A stretch of 64,000 nucleotides of DNA from Brooklawnia sp032229645 (GTDB taxonomy: Bacteria; Actinomycetota; Actinomycetes; Propionibacteriales; Propionibacteriaceae), in NCBI GenBank assembly GCA_963722295.1, contig CAVRLB010000001.1, forward strand, positions 992,001 through 1,056,000, given 5' to 3'. Below, piece after piece: positions 35,273 to 44,616 of the stretch (position 1 is its first letter; each line of letters opens with the position of its first letter). The notes under the pieces are model-generated. The model saw only the letters and a list, made by a program, of their open reading frames with translations. It did not search any database and had not been told where the DNA came from. The position numbers were made by a program, and so were the translations under genes.

Positions 35273-36748
35273 ATGGCGGACTTGCTGAGTGTCGCCGAGA
35301 GCGAGCGAGTCGCCGCCCTCGGTGGGCTTGATGCGCGCACGCAGAGCGAACTCGGGCAGTTCTTCACGCCCGCAGTGGCCGCTCAGCTGATCGCCTCGAT
35401 TCCCCGCCTGCCAGAGCGCGGGACGTTGCGTGTGCTCGACCCTGGCGCAGGCTCGGGTGTGCTTGCGGCGGCTCTCGTTAGTCGCGCTCTCGCAGAACGG
35501 TCAGAGCTCTCGATTGAGATCGTCGCGGTCGAGCGCGACCGTCTCGTCCTGCCTAGTCTCCGGGCGACGCTGATGGCGTGTGAGCGGGCTGGTGGTGGCC
35601 GAGTCCGCGCCGAGGCTGTTGAGGCGGACTTCATTCTCGACTCCGTCGGCTTGGGTGCGTCGCTCAACCTGGATGCCCAGTTCGATCTCGTGATCGAGAA
35701 CCCTCCGTACGGGAAGCTTGCGGTATCGAGTGTGCATCGGACGGCCATGCGTGCCGCCGGGGTCGATGCGCCGAACCTGTATGCGGCGTTCCTCTCCTTG
35801 TCTGTGGCTGCCCTCAGGACCGGCGGGCAGGTTGTGGCGATCACTCCCCGTTCGTTCTTCAACGGCCCGTATTTCGGCGCGTTTCGTGCTCACTTGCTCG
35901 ACTCGATCGCTCTCGATAGAGTGCACGTTTTCGACTCTCGCTCTACGGTGTTCGCCGACACCGGCGTCCTTCAGGAGAACGTGATCTTCGCTGGAACGCG
36001 CGGTGCGACCCCGGGTGTTGTTGAGCTTTCCATCAGCCGTGATCACATCGATGCTGTCTCAACTCGTGCCGTCACGTATGAGGAGGTCGTGTTCCCCAAC
36101 GATCCCAACCGGTTCATCCGCCTTGCGACCGACGCCGACGACACGGCTGTCGCCGAGGTTGTGCTTTCTCAGCCGTGTTCCCTGGCCGATCTCGGTGCGC
36201 AGGTCTCAACCGGCCGCGTGGTTGACTTCCGGTCGCGTCATGCGCTCAGTTCTGTCGAGCAGCCCGGCGCTGTGCCGCTGATTTATCCGGGCAACCTTCG
36301 AGACAGCGGTGTGGTCTGGCCGCGAGAAATCCGCAAGCCACAGTGGTTCCAGCCGACCGATGAGAAGGATCGTGGGATGCTCCTGCCGGAGGGCTGGTAC
36401 GCGGTCGTCAAGCGGTTCAGCGCGAAGGAAGAACGCCGACGAATAGTTGCATCGGTCTGGTCTCCACTTGACAACCCCGGCAAGGTGGCGTTCGAGAACC
36501 ACCTCAACGTCTTCCATATCGGCGGTCACGGCATGGACGAGGACCTTGCCAAAGGAATCGCCGTATGGCTCAACTCGTCGGTCATCGACAAGTTCTTCCG
36601 CACCTTCTCGGGTCACACACAGGTCAACGCCACCGACCTTCGAACCCTCCGGTTCCCCACCGCCGACACATTGCGCGAACTGGGATGCAACTCCGTCGTG
36701 TCTCAGGTCGAGGTTGACTCCCTGGTCAAGGAGTTGATCGCCGCATGA
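35273..36748 (+). CDS. N6-adenine DNA methyltransferase of a PstI/BsuBI-type restriction-modification system
   Basis: This 491-residue protein starts at ATG 35273. SAM-binding motif I is DPGAGSGVLAAAL (about residue 46) and catalytic motif IV is IENPPYGKL (about residue 142), the NPPY of gamma-class adenine methyltransferases. The C-terminal half (from residue 300) is a target-recognition-like domain. It overlaps the endonuclease gene by four bases, so the two are co-translated. Family pairing suggests the sequence CTGCAG, but this is inference. Confidence 0.9.
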   Translation: MADLLSVAESERVAALGGLDARTQSELGQFFTPAVAAQLIASIPRLPERGTLRVLDPGAGSGVLAAALVSRALAERSELSIEIVAVERDRLVLPSLRATLMACERAGGGRVRAEAVEADFILDSVGLGASLNLDAQFDLVIENPPYGKLAVSSVHRTAMRAAGVDAPNLYAAFLSLSVAALRTGGQVVAITPRSFFNGPYFGAFRAHLLDSIALDRVHVFDSRSTVFADTGVLQENVIFAGTRGATPGVVELSISRDHIDAVSTRAVTYEEVVFPNDPNRFIRLATDADDTAVAEVVLSQPCSLADLGAQVSTGRVVDFRSRHALSSVEQPGAVPLIYPGNLRDSGVVWPREIRKPQWFQPTDEKDRGMLLPEGWYAVVKRFSAKEERRRIVASVWSPLDNPGKVAFENHLNVFHIGGHGMDEDLAKGIAVWLNSSVIDKFFRTFSGHTQVNATDLRTLRFPTADTLRELGCNSVVSQVEVDSLVKELIAA

Positions 36749-37704
36749 ACGAACTGAACGACGCCGCGCATGAGCGCGTGGAAGAGGCTCGAATAGTCCT
36801 TGAGACACTCGGAATGGATGCCGAGCGCAGCAACGAACGATCAGCGCTCGTGCTGCTGGCGCTCCTGAGACTCACACCGTCCGAGGCCTGGAGTGAGGCC
36901 GCCAACCCGATGCTCAGCACGCGCGCGATCATGGACTTCATCCGCGACGAGTACGGCAAGGACTACGCGCCAAACACCCGTGAGACGGTTCGGCGGTTCA
37001 CGCTGCATCAGTTCGTGGAAGCACAGCTCGTCGTGCAGAACCCAGACCAGCCGCAGCGCCCCGTCAACTCGCCAAAGTGGAACTATCAAGTCACGGCTGA
37101 AGCATTGGACGTGCTGCGCGCCTACGACGCCGACGAGTGGCCGTCCGCTGTCGATCGGTATCGCGCTGAGCTGCCGGGGCTCAAGGCCCGGTACGCGGCG
37201 GTGCGCGAGATGGATCGCATCCCGCTCGCCCTCCCTGATGGGTCGGTCTTCACCCTGACGCCGGGCGGCCAGAACGTCCTGCTCAAGGCGATGGTCGAGG
37301 ACTTCTGCCCGCGCTTCACCCCAGCCGGAGAGGTGCTGTACATCGGCGATGCAGGCGACAAGTGGGCACTCTTCGAACGGGACACCCTCGCGTCGCTCAA
37401 GGTGACGGTCGACGAGCACGGCAAGATGCCCGACCTCGTCATCTACCTTCCAGACCGCAATTGGCTTGTGCTCCTCGAAGCAGCCAGTTCCCACGGCCCA
37501 GTCGACTCCAAGCGGCAAGCCGAACTTGCTGATCTGTTCGCGGAGTCAACGGCGGGGCTCGTCTACGTCTCGTGCTTCCCTGACCGGGCCGAGTTCCGCA
37601 AGTACGTCGACAAGATCGCTTGGGAGTCCGAAGTGTGGTGTGCCGACCACCCCACCCACATGATTCACTACAACGGCGAACGCTTCCTCGGGCCATACGA
37701 ATAG
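36745..37704 (+). CDS. BsuBI/PstI-family type II restriction endonuclease
   Basis: This 319-residue protein begins with a helical/winged region (residues 1-140). A catalytic part follows with TLTPGGQNVLLKAMVEDFCP, KMPDLVIYLPDRNWLVLLEA and SSHGPVDSKRQAEL, stretches typical of BsuBI/PstI enzymes. It starts inside the methyltransferase stop (ATGA). PstI and BsuBI cut CTGCAG; the specificity of this enzyme is inferred only from family. The system looks intact and could stabilise the island. Confidence 0.88.
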   Translation: MNELNDAAHERVEEARIVLETLGMDAERSNERSALVLLALLRLTPSEAWSEAANPMLSTRAIMDFIRDEYGKDYAPNTRETVRRFTLHQFVEAQLVVQNPDQPQRPVNSPKWNYQVTAEALDVLRAYDADEWPSAVDRYRAELPGLKARYAAVREMDRIPLALPDGSVFTLTPGGQNVLLKAMVEDFCPRFTPAGEVLYIGDAGDKWALFERDTLASLKVTVDEHGKMPDLVIYLPDRNWLVLLEAASSHGPVDSKRQAELADLFAESTAGLVYVSCFPDRAEFRKYVDKIAWESEVWCADHPTHMIHYNGERFLGPYE

Positions 37705-37739
37705 GGCGGCTCCATGCGCCAGGATCAGCGGGTCACCGG

Positions 37740-38093
37740 GCTCGTTGAGAATATCGGCAGCACGGTCGTGCGCTTGGTTCCGCGCCGAAATCAGCTGCTG
37801 GTCTCCCCGGCGAGTATGAACGGCGGCGAACGGTTCGGCGAGTACTGCGTCGGGCTGTTCGTCCTCTTCGCCGATGTAGATGCGCTCGAAGAACGCCTGG
37901 TTGGCGAGGCGCTTGCCGTTGTCGTCTGACTGCCAGTACGTCTGCGCGCAGCGGGCGAGCAGGCCTATCGCGGTGGCGAGGTGCTTGCGCTGCCCGGTGT
38001 GTTCCTCGTGCCCGCTGTCGAGCTTGCGGTCGATCTCGGCGAGGCCGGCACGGATGCGGTCTTGGTGGCGCTTGAGGGTCTCGAGATCGATGG
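37740..38093 (-). pseudogene. Serine recombinase C-terminal remnant
   Basis: The segment encodes AIDLETLKRHQDRIRAGLAE and LANQAFFERIYI, closely similar to AIDLTTLKRHQDRIRTGLAD and LANQAFYTRLDI in the intact recombinase near its C-terminus. It ends in a charged tail. No resolvase domain or zinc ribbon precedes it. It abuts the restriction endonuclease gene. Confidence 0.8.
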
Positions 38094-38234
38094 CGTATGC
38101 TCTCGCTGGCCCGGCCCAAGGAGGCCACCCACGCGTGAGCCCGCCACCACGTCGCGCGCTCGTCTCGGCGTGGGGAGAACCGCATCTCCACCCGCGCACA
38201 GAAGCGCGCGGGCACCGGTTCGCGCCTTCCGTGG

Positions 38235-39106
38235 TCACAGCAGCGAATCGATCTCGGTGGTAACGAGGTCTGAGAGGTGTTGCGCGGTTGTGAGATCCTG
38301 GTTCAGGCGGTTCTTCGTGACCGCGAACGATATCCCCGTGGTGGGATCGGCGTAAGCATAGCTACCGCCTCCACCGGGCCAGCCGAACGCTCTCTGAGGT
38401 TCGTCACTCGGGGCTCCGATGCGCCCCAGCGGGTAGCCCAGGGCCATTCTCGCCGGGGTGTCGAAGACCTGGTCGGTGCCCTCGAAGGCGACTGCTGACA
38501 GCTCTGTCAGCTGGCTCGCGGGGATCAGCTCGCCGTCCAGCACCGCGGCGTACACCGCCGCGAGGCCTCGTGCGGTGAATGTGCCCACGGAGGGGATGTC
38601 AGCCTGCAGAAGGTCTGGGTCATTGCCCATCGACGCGCGCGGTCGCGTCTCCCACGGCGCCAGGATGCTGACATGTCCTGCCGGTTCGATCGAGACCGGA
38701 TCGGCATCCTCCAGGCGGGCGAGCCGGTCAAGCTCGGTCGGGGGCACGCCGAAGTACAGCTCGCCCGCGATCCCGAGGGGTGCCGCGATCCAGTCGTGCA
38801 ACAGCCCGCGCATCGGCTTGCCGGTGAGTCGTCGCGCGATCTCGCCGACCAGGAAGCCGAAAGTATAGGAGTGGTAGCCGGTCTGGGTCCCGGGTTGCCA
38901 CACCGGTTCCGCCGCAGCGATGGCCGCGCAGACCCGTGGCCAGTCGGCGAGGTCGGCAGGGCCGAGCATCTCGGGGATGGCCGGCAGCCCGACGGTGTGG
39001 GTGAGGACGTGGCGGAGCGTCGCTGCGCCCTTGCCGTGTGCGGCGAACTCCGGCCACACCTCTGCCACGGGTGTGTCGTATCGGATCAGGCGATCTCGTG
39101 CTCACT
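38235..39106 (-). pseudogene. Beta-lactamase-family serine hydrolase, N-terminally deleted
   Basis: The visible part starts at IRYDTPVAEVWPEFAAHGK and continues with LRHVLTHTVGLP, a Tyr motif YHSYTFGFLVGE and a C-terminal GWPGGGGSYAY. The first 80-90 residues, with the catalytic SxxK, are missing. Upstream, an ATG at 39118 (overlapping the AHSA1 stop) starts a ten-codon frame ending in a stop, apparently the remains of the original start. The deletion junction is therefore near 39090-39106. Confidence 0.82.
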
Positions 39107-39114
39107 CTCCGTGG

Positions 39115-39558
39115 TCATGATCGAGCCACCTGACGGCCGAGCGCATCCAGCCAGTTTCCGGTGCCCTGCTCACGCCACTCGGGCTGTTCCCGATCGTCCA
39201 GGAACACGTCGTGCTCAGTGAGGATCAGGCGGGTTCCGTCACCGTCCGCTTCGAACTGCACGGTCGTGAGCGACATTGTCGAAAGGATCTCGTCGGTAAA
39301 CAGCGCCGTGGTGTAGACGATGCGTTCTTCGCGCACGATGTCGTGGTACTCGCTCCTCGCGACCAGACTGCTCTCACCAGCGCCGTGCACGATCTCGGTG
39401 CCGCCGACCCGGAAGTCCAACGAGTAGCGGTCGTCGTGAACAGCGAACCACCTGGCCTTGGTCTCTTGATAGGACCAGGCGCCGAAGACCGCGGCAGGGG
39501 CTGCCGAATAGGTCCGCTCGAGCGTAAACGTGCTGTGCTTCACCGAGTGATCGGCCAT
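39115..39558 (-). CDS. SRPBCC (AHSA1-like) domain protein
   Basis: This 147-residue protein of the START/Bet v 1 fold has a typical start LERTYSAAPAAVFGAWS and ends EQGTGNWLDALGRQV. In bacteria such genes are nearly always the second gene after an ArsR-type regulator, as here (TAATG overlap with the gene at 39558). They may bind small hydrophobic ligands. The following gene is truncated. Confidence 0.88.
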   Translation of the reverse strand: MADHSVKHSTFTLERTYSAAPAAVFGAWSYQETKARWFAVHDDRYSLDFRVGGTEIVHGAGESSLVARSEYHDIVREERIVYTTALFTDEILSTMSLTTVQFEADGDGTRLILTEHDVFLDDREQPEWREQGTGNWLDALGRQVARS

Positions 39559-39890
39559 TATTCCATCTCCTTCTTCTCATCGTCGAGCACCGCCTGAAGT
39601 CGATCCAGGTGGTGTTCCCACGCGGTTCGCTGACGCTGCAGCCATGCCTCGGCGTTGCGCAAGCCGGCCGGGTCGATCTGGCATGTGCGGACGCGCCCGA
39701 CCTTCTGCGACCGCACCAGCTCGCTGTCCTGCAAGACCTTCAGGTGCTGCACCGTGGCGGCGACGGTTACGCCGAGCACGGCCGCCAGCTCGCTCACGGA
39801 GGCAGGCCCCGTGGTCAACCGTTCGACAACCGCTCGACGGTTGCCATCCGCGAGCGCGTGGAACACGCGATCCGCCATTTGGTTAAGCAT
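39558..39890 (-). CDS. ArsR-family winged-helix regulator
   Basis: From ATG 39890 it is 110 residues. The HTH reads ASVSELAAVLGVTVAATVQH followed by LKVLQDSELV. There is no Cys metal motif, so it belongs to the AHSA1-linked group rather than the arsenic sensors. The start codon lies inside a perfect palindrome, suggesting autorepression. An upstream ATG at 39926 exists but lacks support. Confidence 0.9.
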   Translation of the reverse strand: MLNQMADRVFHALADGNRRAVVERLTTGPASVSELAAVLGVTVAATVQHLKVLQDSELVRSQKVGRVRTCQIDPAGLRNAEAWLQRQRTAWEHHLDRLQAVLDDEKKEME

Positions 39891-39898
39891 GTGCTTAA
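39883..39898. promoter_or_regulatory. Palindromic operator over the arsR start codon
   Basis: TTAAGCA-TG-TGCTTAA is a perfect 7-bp inverted repeat containing the ArsR start codon. A dimer bound here would block expression of the ArsR-AHSA1 pair. Confidence 0.75.
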
Positions 39899-39952
39899 CT
39901 ATAGACGCCCCGCCACAGATGGTCAAGCGTTCACTTAAGTAAATCCGGGAGG

Positions 39953-40170
39953 GACGAACACGACGACACCGACCAGCCCAGCGACGACATCTCAGACGAG
40001 GAATGGGGAGCGCACCTGGCGAACCGGCGCACCACCTTCGCCTACCTCGTCGAGGACGCCGCCACCGAGCACAAGAGCCCGGCTCGGACTCCGCTGACCA
40101 GCCAGCAGGAGCGACTTCATCCCGGGCCGAGCCGCGCTCAGGTCACGGGGGCCGGGACGGCTCAGCTTGG
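39953..40170 (+). other. Coding-like remnant without start
   Basis: One plus-strand frame encodes acidic, soluble-looking sequence (QPSDDISDEEWGAHLANRRT, then TFAYLVEDAATEHK) with no start codon and no partner. It resembles the interior of a protein rather than antisense noise. The source is not recognised. Nothing else is seen between the ArsR operator and 40162. Confidence 0.4.
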
Positions 40171-40290
40171 CGACGGGGCCTTCGTGTACCCCCACACTGT
40201 CGCCCGGTGAGCCCCGAACCGCTTCGCGATCGACAGCACACTTTCGCCGCCCGCTCGCGCGGTTCTAATAGCTTCTACTTCCTTCTGCGT
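40162..40290 (-). pseudogene. HTH fragment related to the gene at 27981
   Basis: The frame encodes EVEAIRTARAGGESVLSIAK and then RFGAHRATVWGYTK, clearly related to the HTH at the end of the 27981-28268 protein. Its own upstream part is missing: it begins within the 3' end of the HXXEE gene in another frame. Confidence 0.7.
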
Positions 40291-40828
40291 TGCCCATGGC
40301 GCCCATGATTGCGAAGAACCAGACGATGAGCAGCGGCACCCGCCAACCCTTGAATAGCGCGAGCGCGCCGAGCGTGAACGCAGCATAGGACCCCATGTTG
40401 CCCCAGATGAAGAATTCGACTGTCGTGGGGGGCGCACCGAACACGTCTTCTGGCCAGCGTATCCAGAATCGGCCGGAGTATTCCTCGGCGAAGTGAAGGA
40501 ACTGCCATGCGAGCGCCGCAAGACAAATCGGCAGCACTCGTGCCGGGTCCGGAGCAGCCTTGGCCGTGCTCGCGAGGTGCAGCCCGCACGCGATCACCAT
40601 CGCTGGGATGAACAGGTCGAGCGCCATCTGGCGGTCATTGTGCTCGTCGTCCCGCTGGAGCAGCACCAACAACGGGATCGTCACCTGCTTCGCCTCGTCC
40701 AGGATCGAACGCGGCACGATACTGCCCGCGAACAAGCTGGCGGCTCGAATAAATCGCGCGGCACGAGAAAGCTCATTGGTTCGGCGGCAACGCGTCGAGA
40801 CAAGATGGCGAACACGCATCGTCCTCAC
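40265..40828 (-). pseudogene. HXXEE-domain membrane protein fused to a hydrolase fragment
   Basis: The last 115 residues form a small membrane protein of the HXXEE type: the HFAEEYSGRFWIRWP motif plus four hydrophobic segments, ending WFFAIMGAMGNA. The first 70 residues (SILDEAKQVTIPLLVLLQ and DDEHNDRQMALDLF) instead resemble the C-terminal strand of an alpha/beta hydrolase. The reading frame crosses a splice near 40600, so this is a chimera of two unrelated genes. Confidence 0.7.
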
Positions 40829-40834
40829 TCTCGT

Positions 40835-40930
40835 TCAGAGGTGTGGCCGGGTGATCAGCTCGAGATAGTGACCTGATGGGTCATGCAAGTAGGTGCCTCG
40901 GCCCCATGCTCGTTGTTGATCTCGCCTGGT
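40835..40930 (-). pseudogene. C-terminal fragment of a VOC/glyoxalase-family protein
   Basis: The last 29 codons encode AWGRGTYLHDPSGHYLELIT, the typical C-terminal metal-site strand of vicinal-oxygen-chelate proteins. The preceding 60 codons are not VOC-like. Confidence 0.65.
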
Positions 40931-42516
40931 CGCGTTCGTTGCGTGCAATAGCGCTACCCCCCGCAGGTTGGGGTGTACGGCTCGCCTTCGAAACGGCCGT
41001 TCGTCCACTCCAGGAGTTCGCCGGGGAGCGGCGATCCCTCCTCGATGATGTCCATGTGTCCCATGCCGGGATAGGTGCGGTATTCCACCGGCTGGCCCGC
41101 GGCGCATTGGTCGGTGACGAACTTCGCTTGCACCTCCGGCAGCACGAGTGTGTCCGCCTCGCCTTGCCCCACGAACAGCGGCGCCTCGATGATCCCTCGC
41201 GGCGTGTTTTCCTCGGCGCGTTCAAGCAGCGAGCCGTGGATGGGGTCACCCGCCCACACGGTGCCGTCGGCGAAGAGGGCAGTGGCGATCGAGGCAATCG
41301 TGCCCGGGTCCGTCAGGCAGCGCTTCGCCGTCTCGTCGACGAGGATGCGCGCGCCCGGGCGCACATAGTCCCGCAGCGCGATGTCGTCATACACGGCAGC
41401 GTATGAAGTGATCATGAAAGCTCCGAAAACACTGCCGATGCGGGTCTGGGTGAGGCCCGCGAGGAGCCCCGCTAGGTCGCTGGCGGGCGAGAGCGATGCC
41501 ACGCCTGCGATGTCGAGTTCGGGGGCATAGGACGAGGCGAGCCCACCCGCCCACAGGGACGCGTGCCCGCCCTGCGAATGCCCCCAGATCGCAGTCCGCG
41601 AGCCGAGGTGCGCTTCGTCCAGTTCCTGCGCGGCCCGAATGGCATCCAGCACGCTGCGTCCCTCGGACTCGCCGACGAGATACCCGTGGGGGCCCTTGGT
41701 GCCGAGGCCGATGTAGTCGGGTGCGACGACCGCCCAGCCCTGAGCGAGAACGCCGTTGATTGACGGCATGGCGCCGGCCACGAACGGATGCTCGAGCAGT
41801 GAGGGCGCACAGCCTTCGGCTGAGCCGGTGGTTCCGTGTGCCCAGGCGATGACCGGCGCGCCCTGTGACCCGGTGGGGGCGGCAATGATAGCGGACGCCA
41901 CGGTGATCGACCCGTCAGCGGCCGTTGTCGAGTACAAGATGCGCCAACCGGTGGCATCCGCAGGTATATCGGTGGTGAACGGTTCCGAGTGAATAAGTGT
42001 GCCTGGCTCGGCCGGGAGGTCGTGGGGTGCTGAGTAGAACGAGTCGGGGACAGGAGTGCCTGAGAACTTCGAGCTCACCCAGAGCGCGCCGAACGCGAGT
42101 ACGCACACCATCCCGGCGGCGACCGGACGCACCCACGTGCGGTGTTTGCGCTGGCCGGCGTCCAGCGGCTTCTTGCGCAGGATTCGCAGTGCGTCACCGA
42201 GCTGCTCGACACCAAAGACAATGAGCTGCACGCCGAACACGACCGACAAAGCGAAGACCGACAGATCCGGCCACGCCAGCGCGACGATGCCGAACGCGAT
42301 CCAGGAGATGCCGAACAGCGCATCAGCAATCCACCCGTCGCTGCGCCCTACGACAGCCTGGAAGACCTTGACTGCGCCTGCGATGATGAGCGCGGCAACC
42401 ACACAAAGGACCAGTATCGTGATCGTCAGGGCAGGGACCCTCTGTGTCAACATTAGATGAGACGGCAGGACGGTCCTGTTTATTGTCTTGAAGAGGGCGG
42501 AGAGGAGGATTCTCGA

Positions 42517-42945
42517 ATGAGTGCATCGATGACAGCTGTGAAGCCGGTCGGGCAGGCTGTTGGTATGGATGAGGTCCCTGATCCGCAGGTGCCGGAGCGA
42601 GCGTTCCGGCGGACATACACGGCGAAGTACAAGCGGGACATCCTGGCCGAGTACGAGGCCTGTGACCGGGACGGCAAGGGTGCCCTGCTGCGACGCGAAG
42701 GCCTGTACACGTCGTTGATCAGCGCGTGGCGTGACCAGCGTGACAAGGCGGTGCTGGAGGCGTTGGGGCGGCCGGCGGGGGCACCACCGGCGAGTGCGGA
42801 GCAGAAGGAGAACGTGAAGCTCCGCAAACAGGTGGAGCGGTTGACCGGCGAGCTGGAAACAGCCCGGAAGGTGATCGAGATCCAGTCAAAACTCTCGGCT
42901 CTGCTGGATCAGATCTCGACCAGCAGCAGCGACGAACAGCCGTGA
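42517..42945 (+). CDS. IS3-family transposase OrfA
   Basis: This 142-residue protein has an N-terminal HTH (KYKRDILAEYEACDRDGKGA) and a leucine-zipper-like helix at the end (RKQVERLTGELETARKVIEI). The start ATG 42517 follows GAGAGGAGG. It ends with a GTGA overlap into OrfB. Confidence 0.9.
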   Translation: MSASMTAVKPVGQAVGMDEVPDPQVPERAFRRTYTAKYKRDILAEYEACDRDGKGALLRREGLYTSLISAWRDQRDKAVLEALGRPAGAPPASAEQKENVKLRKQVERLTGELETARKVIEIQSKLSALLDQISTSSSDEQP

Positions 42946-43967
42946 TCGACGAGACGATCCTCGAGCTCACCCCGTTGGTGGGGGTGACGGCCGCCTGCCA
43001 GGCGGTGGGCCGGCCGCGGTCCAGCCACTACCGGCACCACCGCAAGTCCCCGAAACCGGCCACGCCGGTGAAGGCCCGCAAGCGGCAGCCGCGCGCCTTG
43101 ACGGTCGAGGAGGAAGCCCAGGTTCTGCGGGTGTTGCACAGTGAGAGGTTCGTTGACATGGCGCCGGCCGAGATCCACGCGATCCTGCTCGACGAGGGCG
43201 TGTACCTGTGCTCGGTGTCGACCATGTACCGGCTGTTGCGGGCCCGTGGCGAGGTGCGGGAACGCCGCTCCCAAGCGACCCATCCGGCTCGTAAGAAGCC
43301 CGAACTGATCGCTGAAACCCCTAACCAGGTGTGGTCTTGGGATATCACCAAGCTCCACGGTCCGGCGAAGTGGACCTACTTCTACCTGTACTGCATCATC
43401 GACATCTACTCCCGTTACATCGTCGGCTGGATGGTCGCCGGGTGTGAGTCGGCCGAGCTCGCCGAGAAGCTCCTCGCCGACACCATCGACAAGCAGCAGG
43501 TCGATCGGGACCGGTTGACGATCCACGCCGACAACGGCTCCTCGATGGCCTCGAAACCGGTCGCGTTCCTCCTTGCCGACCTCGGCGTCACCAAGTCCCA
43601 TTCCCGCCCGCACGTCTCGAACGACAACCCCTACTCGGAAGCGCATTTCAAGACGTTGAAGTACCGGCCCGAGTTCCCGACCCGGTTCGGCAGCCTGGAA
43701 GACGCCCGCGCGTTCCTGGTCGGGTTCTTCGGCTGGTACAACCACTCCCACCGCCACTCCGGGATCGGCATGCACACCCCCGCAGATGTTCACCACGGCC
43801 ACGCCGACACCATCCACGAGCAGCGGGCCACCGTCCTCACCCACGCCTACACGCAGCACCCCGAACGGTTCGTCCGCCACCACCCCGTGCCACTACCCCT
43901 GCCCACCGCCGCCTGGATCAACAAACCCCCAGACGACCCAAACTCAACGAACACCATCAGCAACTGA
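42942..43967 (+). CDS. IS3-family transposase OrfB
   Basis: This 341-residue integrase-type protein shows the DDE triad: WSWDITKL, IHADNGSS and NPYSEAHFKTLK. It begins with GTG inside the OrfA stop, so termination-reinitiation may replace the frameshift used by many IS3 elements. It appears intact. Confidence 0.92.
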   Translation: MIDETILELTPLVGVTAACQAVGRPRSSHYRHHRKSPKPATPVKARKRQPRALTVEEEAQVLRVLHSERFVDMAPAEIHAILLDEGVYLCSVSTMYRLLRARGEVRERRSQATHPARKKPELIAETPNQVWSWDITKLHGPAKWTYFYLYCIIDIYSRYIVGWMVAGCESAELAEKLLADTIDKQQVDRDRLTIHADNGSSMASKPVAFLLADLGVTKSHSRPHVSNDNPYSEAHFKTLKYRPEFPTRFGSLEDARAFLVGFFGWYNHSHRHSGIGMHTPADVHHGHADTIHEQRATVLTHAYTQHPERFVRHHPVPLPLPTAAWINKPPDDPNSTNTISN

Positions 43968-44315
43968 CCCAAAAATGTTGACATCTTCCGGGATGGCGAG
44001 TACCAGGATGCCGCCGGTAACCCACGCAATCCGGGCACACCACGTCAGCGCACGGTCGGGCTTGGAGCGGCTGGCGTCCGAGGGGATGAATGCGTTCACG
44101 AACATGCCGCACGCGATCAGAACCACGAGCGCACCCAGTGACGCGAAGGGGCGGACGACCAGCAGCACGCCGCTGGCGACGGCAAGGACTCCGACCGCGA
44201 TCAGGAACGCCGGCTTACGTGTCCAGTTCCACGCGCCGACGCGGGAAAACCGTCCGAGAACACTGCTGAATGCGGAGGCCACAATGCTGAGGTTACAGGC
44301 CTGGGCCCGCGTCAT

Positions 44316-44616
44316 CGGTGCGGCCAATAGTGGTGTGCGCCGGGGAACTGGGCCGACACCACGGTGGACCTCATCTGGGCTTGTTGCCGGCAGCGACACG
44401 ACGGCAGCGACCATCAGTGGGCTTCCGCAGCTCAGGAAAAGTCTGCAGGGGCTTAAGGCAGCGCGAGTTATGCGGATGCAACCGTGGGGCGGCGACCGGT
44501 CGCCGGAGGCGTCCGGCTAAAATTGCTTGAAATTTCGCGCCGCAGGGAGCGGCTGGAACCGCAATCACTGGTGAGGGCGGAATTGCTGGATTCGCGGCTG
44601 ATCGGAGGAATGCCCG
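44316..44616. other. Intergenic region before the araC-type gene
   Basis: About 300 bp separate the 5' end of the split HdeD-lipase gene from the divergent AraC-type gene. I see no gene, repeat or RNA here. Promoters for both divergent genes should lie in this stretch. Confidence 0.5.

Larger units (their letters stand above)
42445..43983 (+). mobile_element. IS3-family insertion sequence
   Basis: TGTCAACATT at the left end and AATGTTGACA at the right end are exact inverted copies and enclose 1,539 bp with an OrfA/OrfB pair. I cannot fix a clean 3-bp target duplication by eye. It interrupts the HdeD-lipase gene. Confidence 0.85.
40954..44315 (-). pseudogene. HdeD-like membrane domain fused to a secretory lipase, split by IS3
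   Basis: The 5' part (43984-44315) encodes an HdeD/DUF308-type membrane segment pattern ending VTGGILVLAIPED. The 3' part (40954-42444) continues with more DUF308 helices (FGISWIAFGIVALAWPDLS). It then encodes a lipase of the LIP type with nucleophile GHSQGGHAS and a C-terminal GMGHMD. Whole, it would be a membrane-anchored extracytoplasmic lipase of about 600 residues. A 1.5-kb IS3-type element separates the halves. By eye the frames do not rejoin exactly on simple removal, so an additional indel is likely. The 3' part could still be expressed from its own ATG at 42453. Confidence 0.75.

Noticed and set aside
43900..44600. Right-hand copy of the tRNA-Ala 3' end as island boundary
   Set aside because: I looked for the T-arm/acceptor sequence here and elsewhere in the window and did not see it. 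The right boundary stays undefined.
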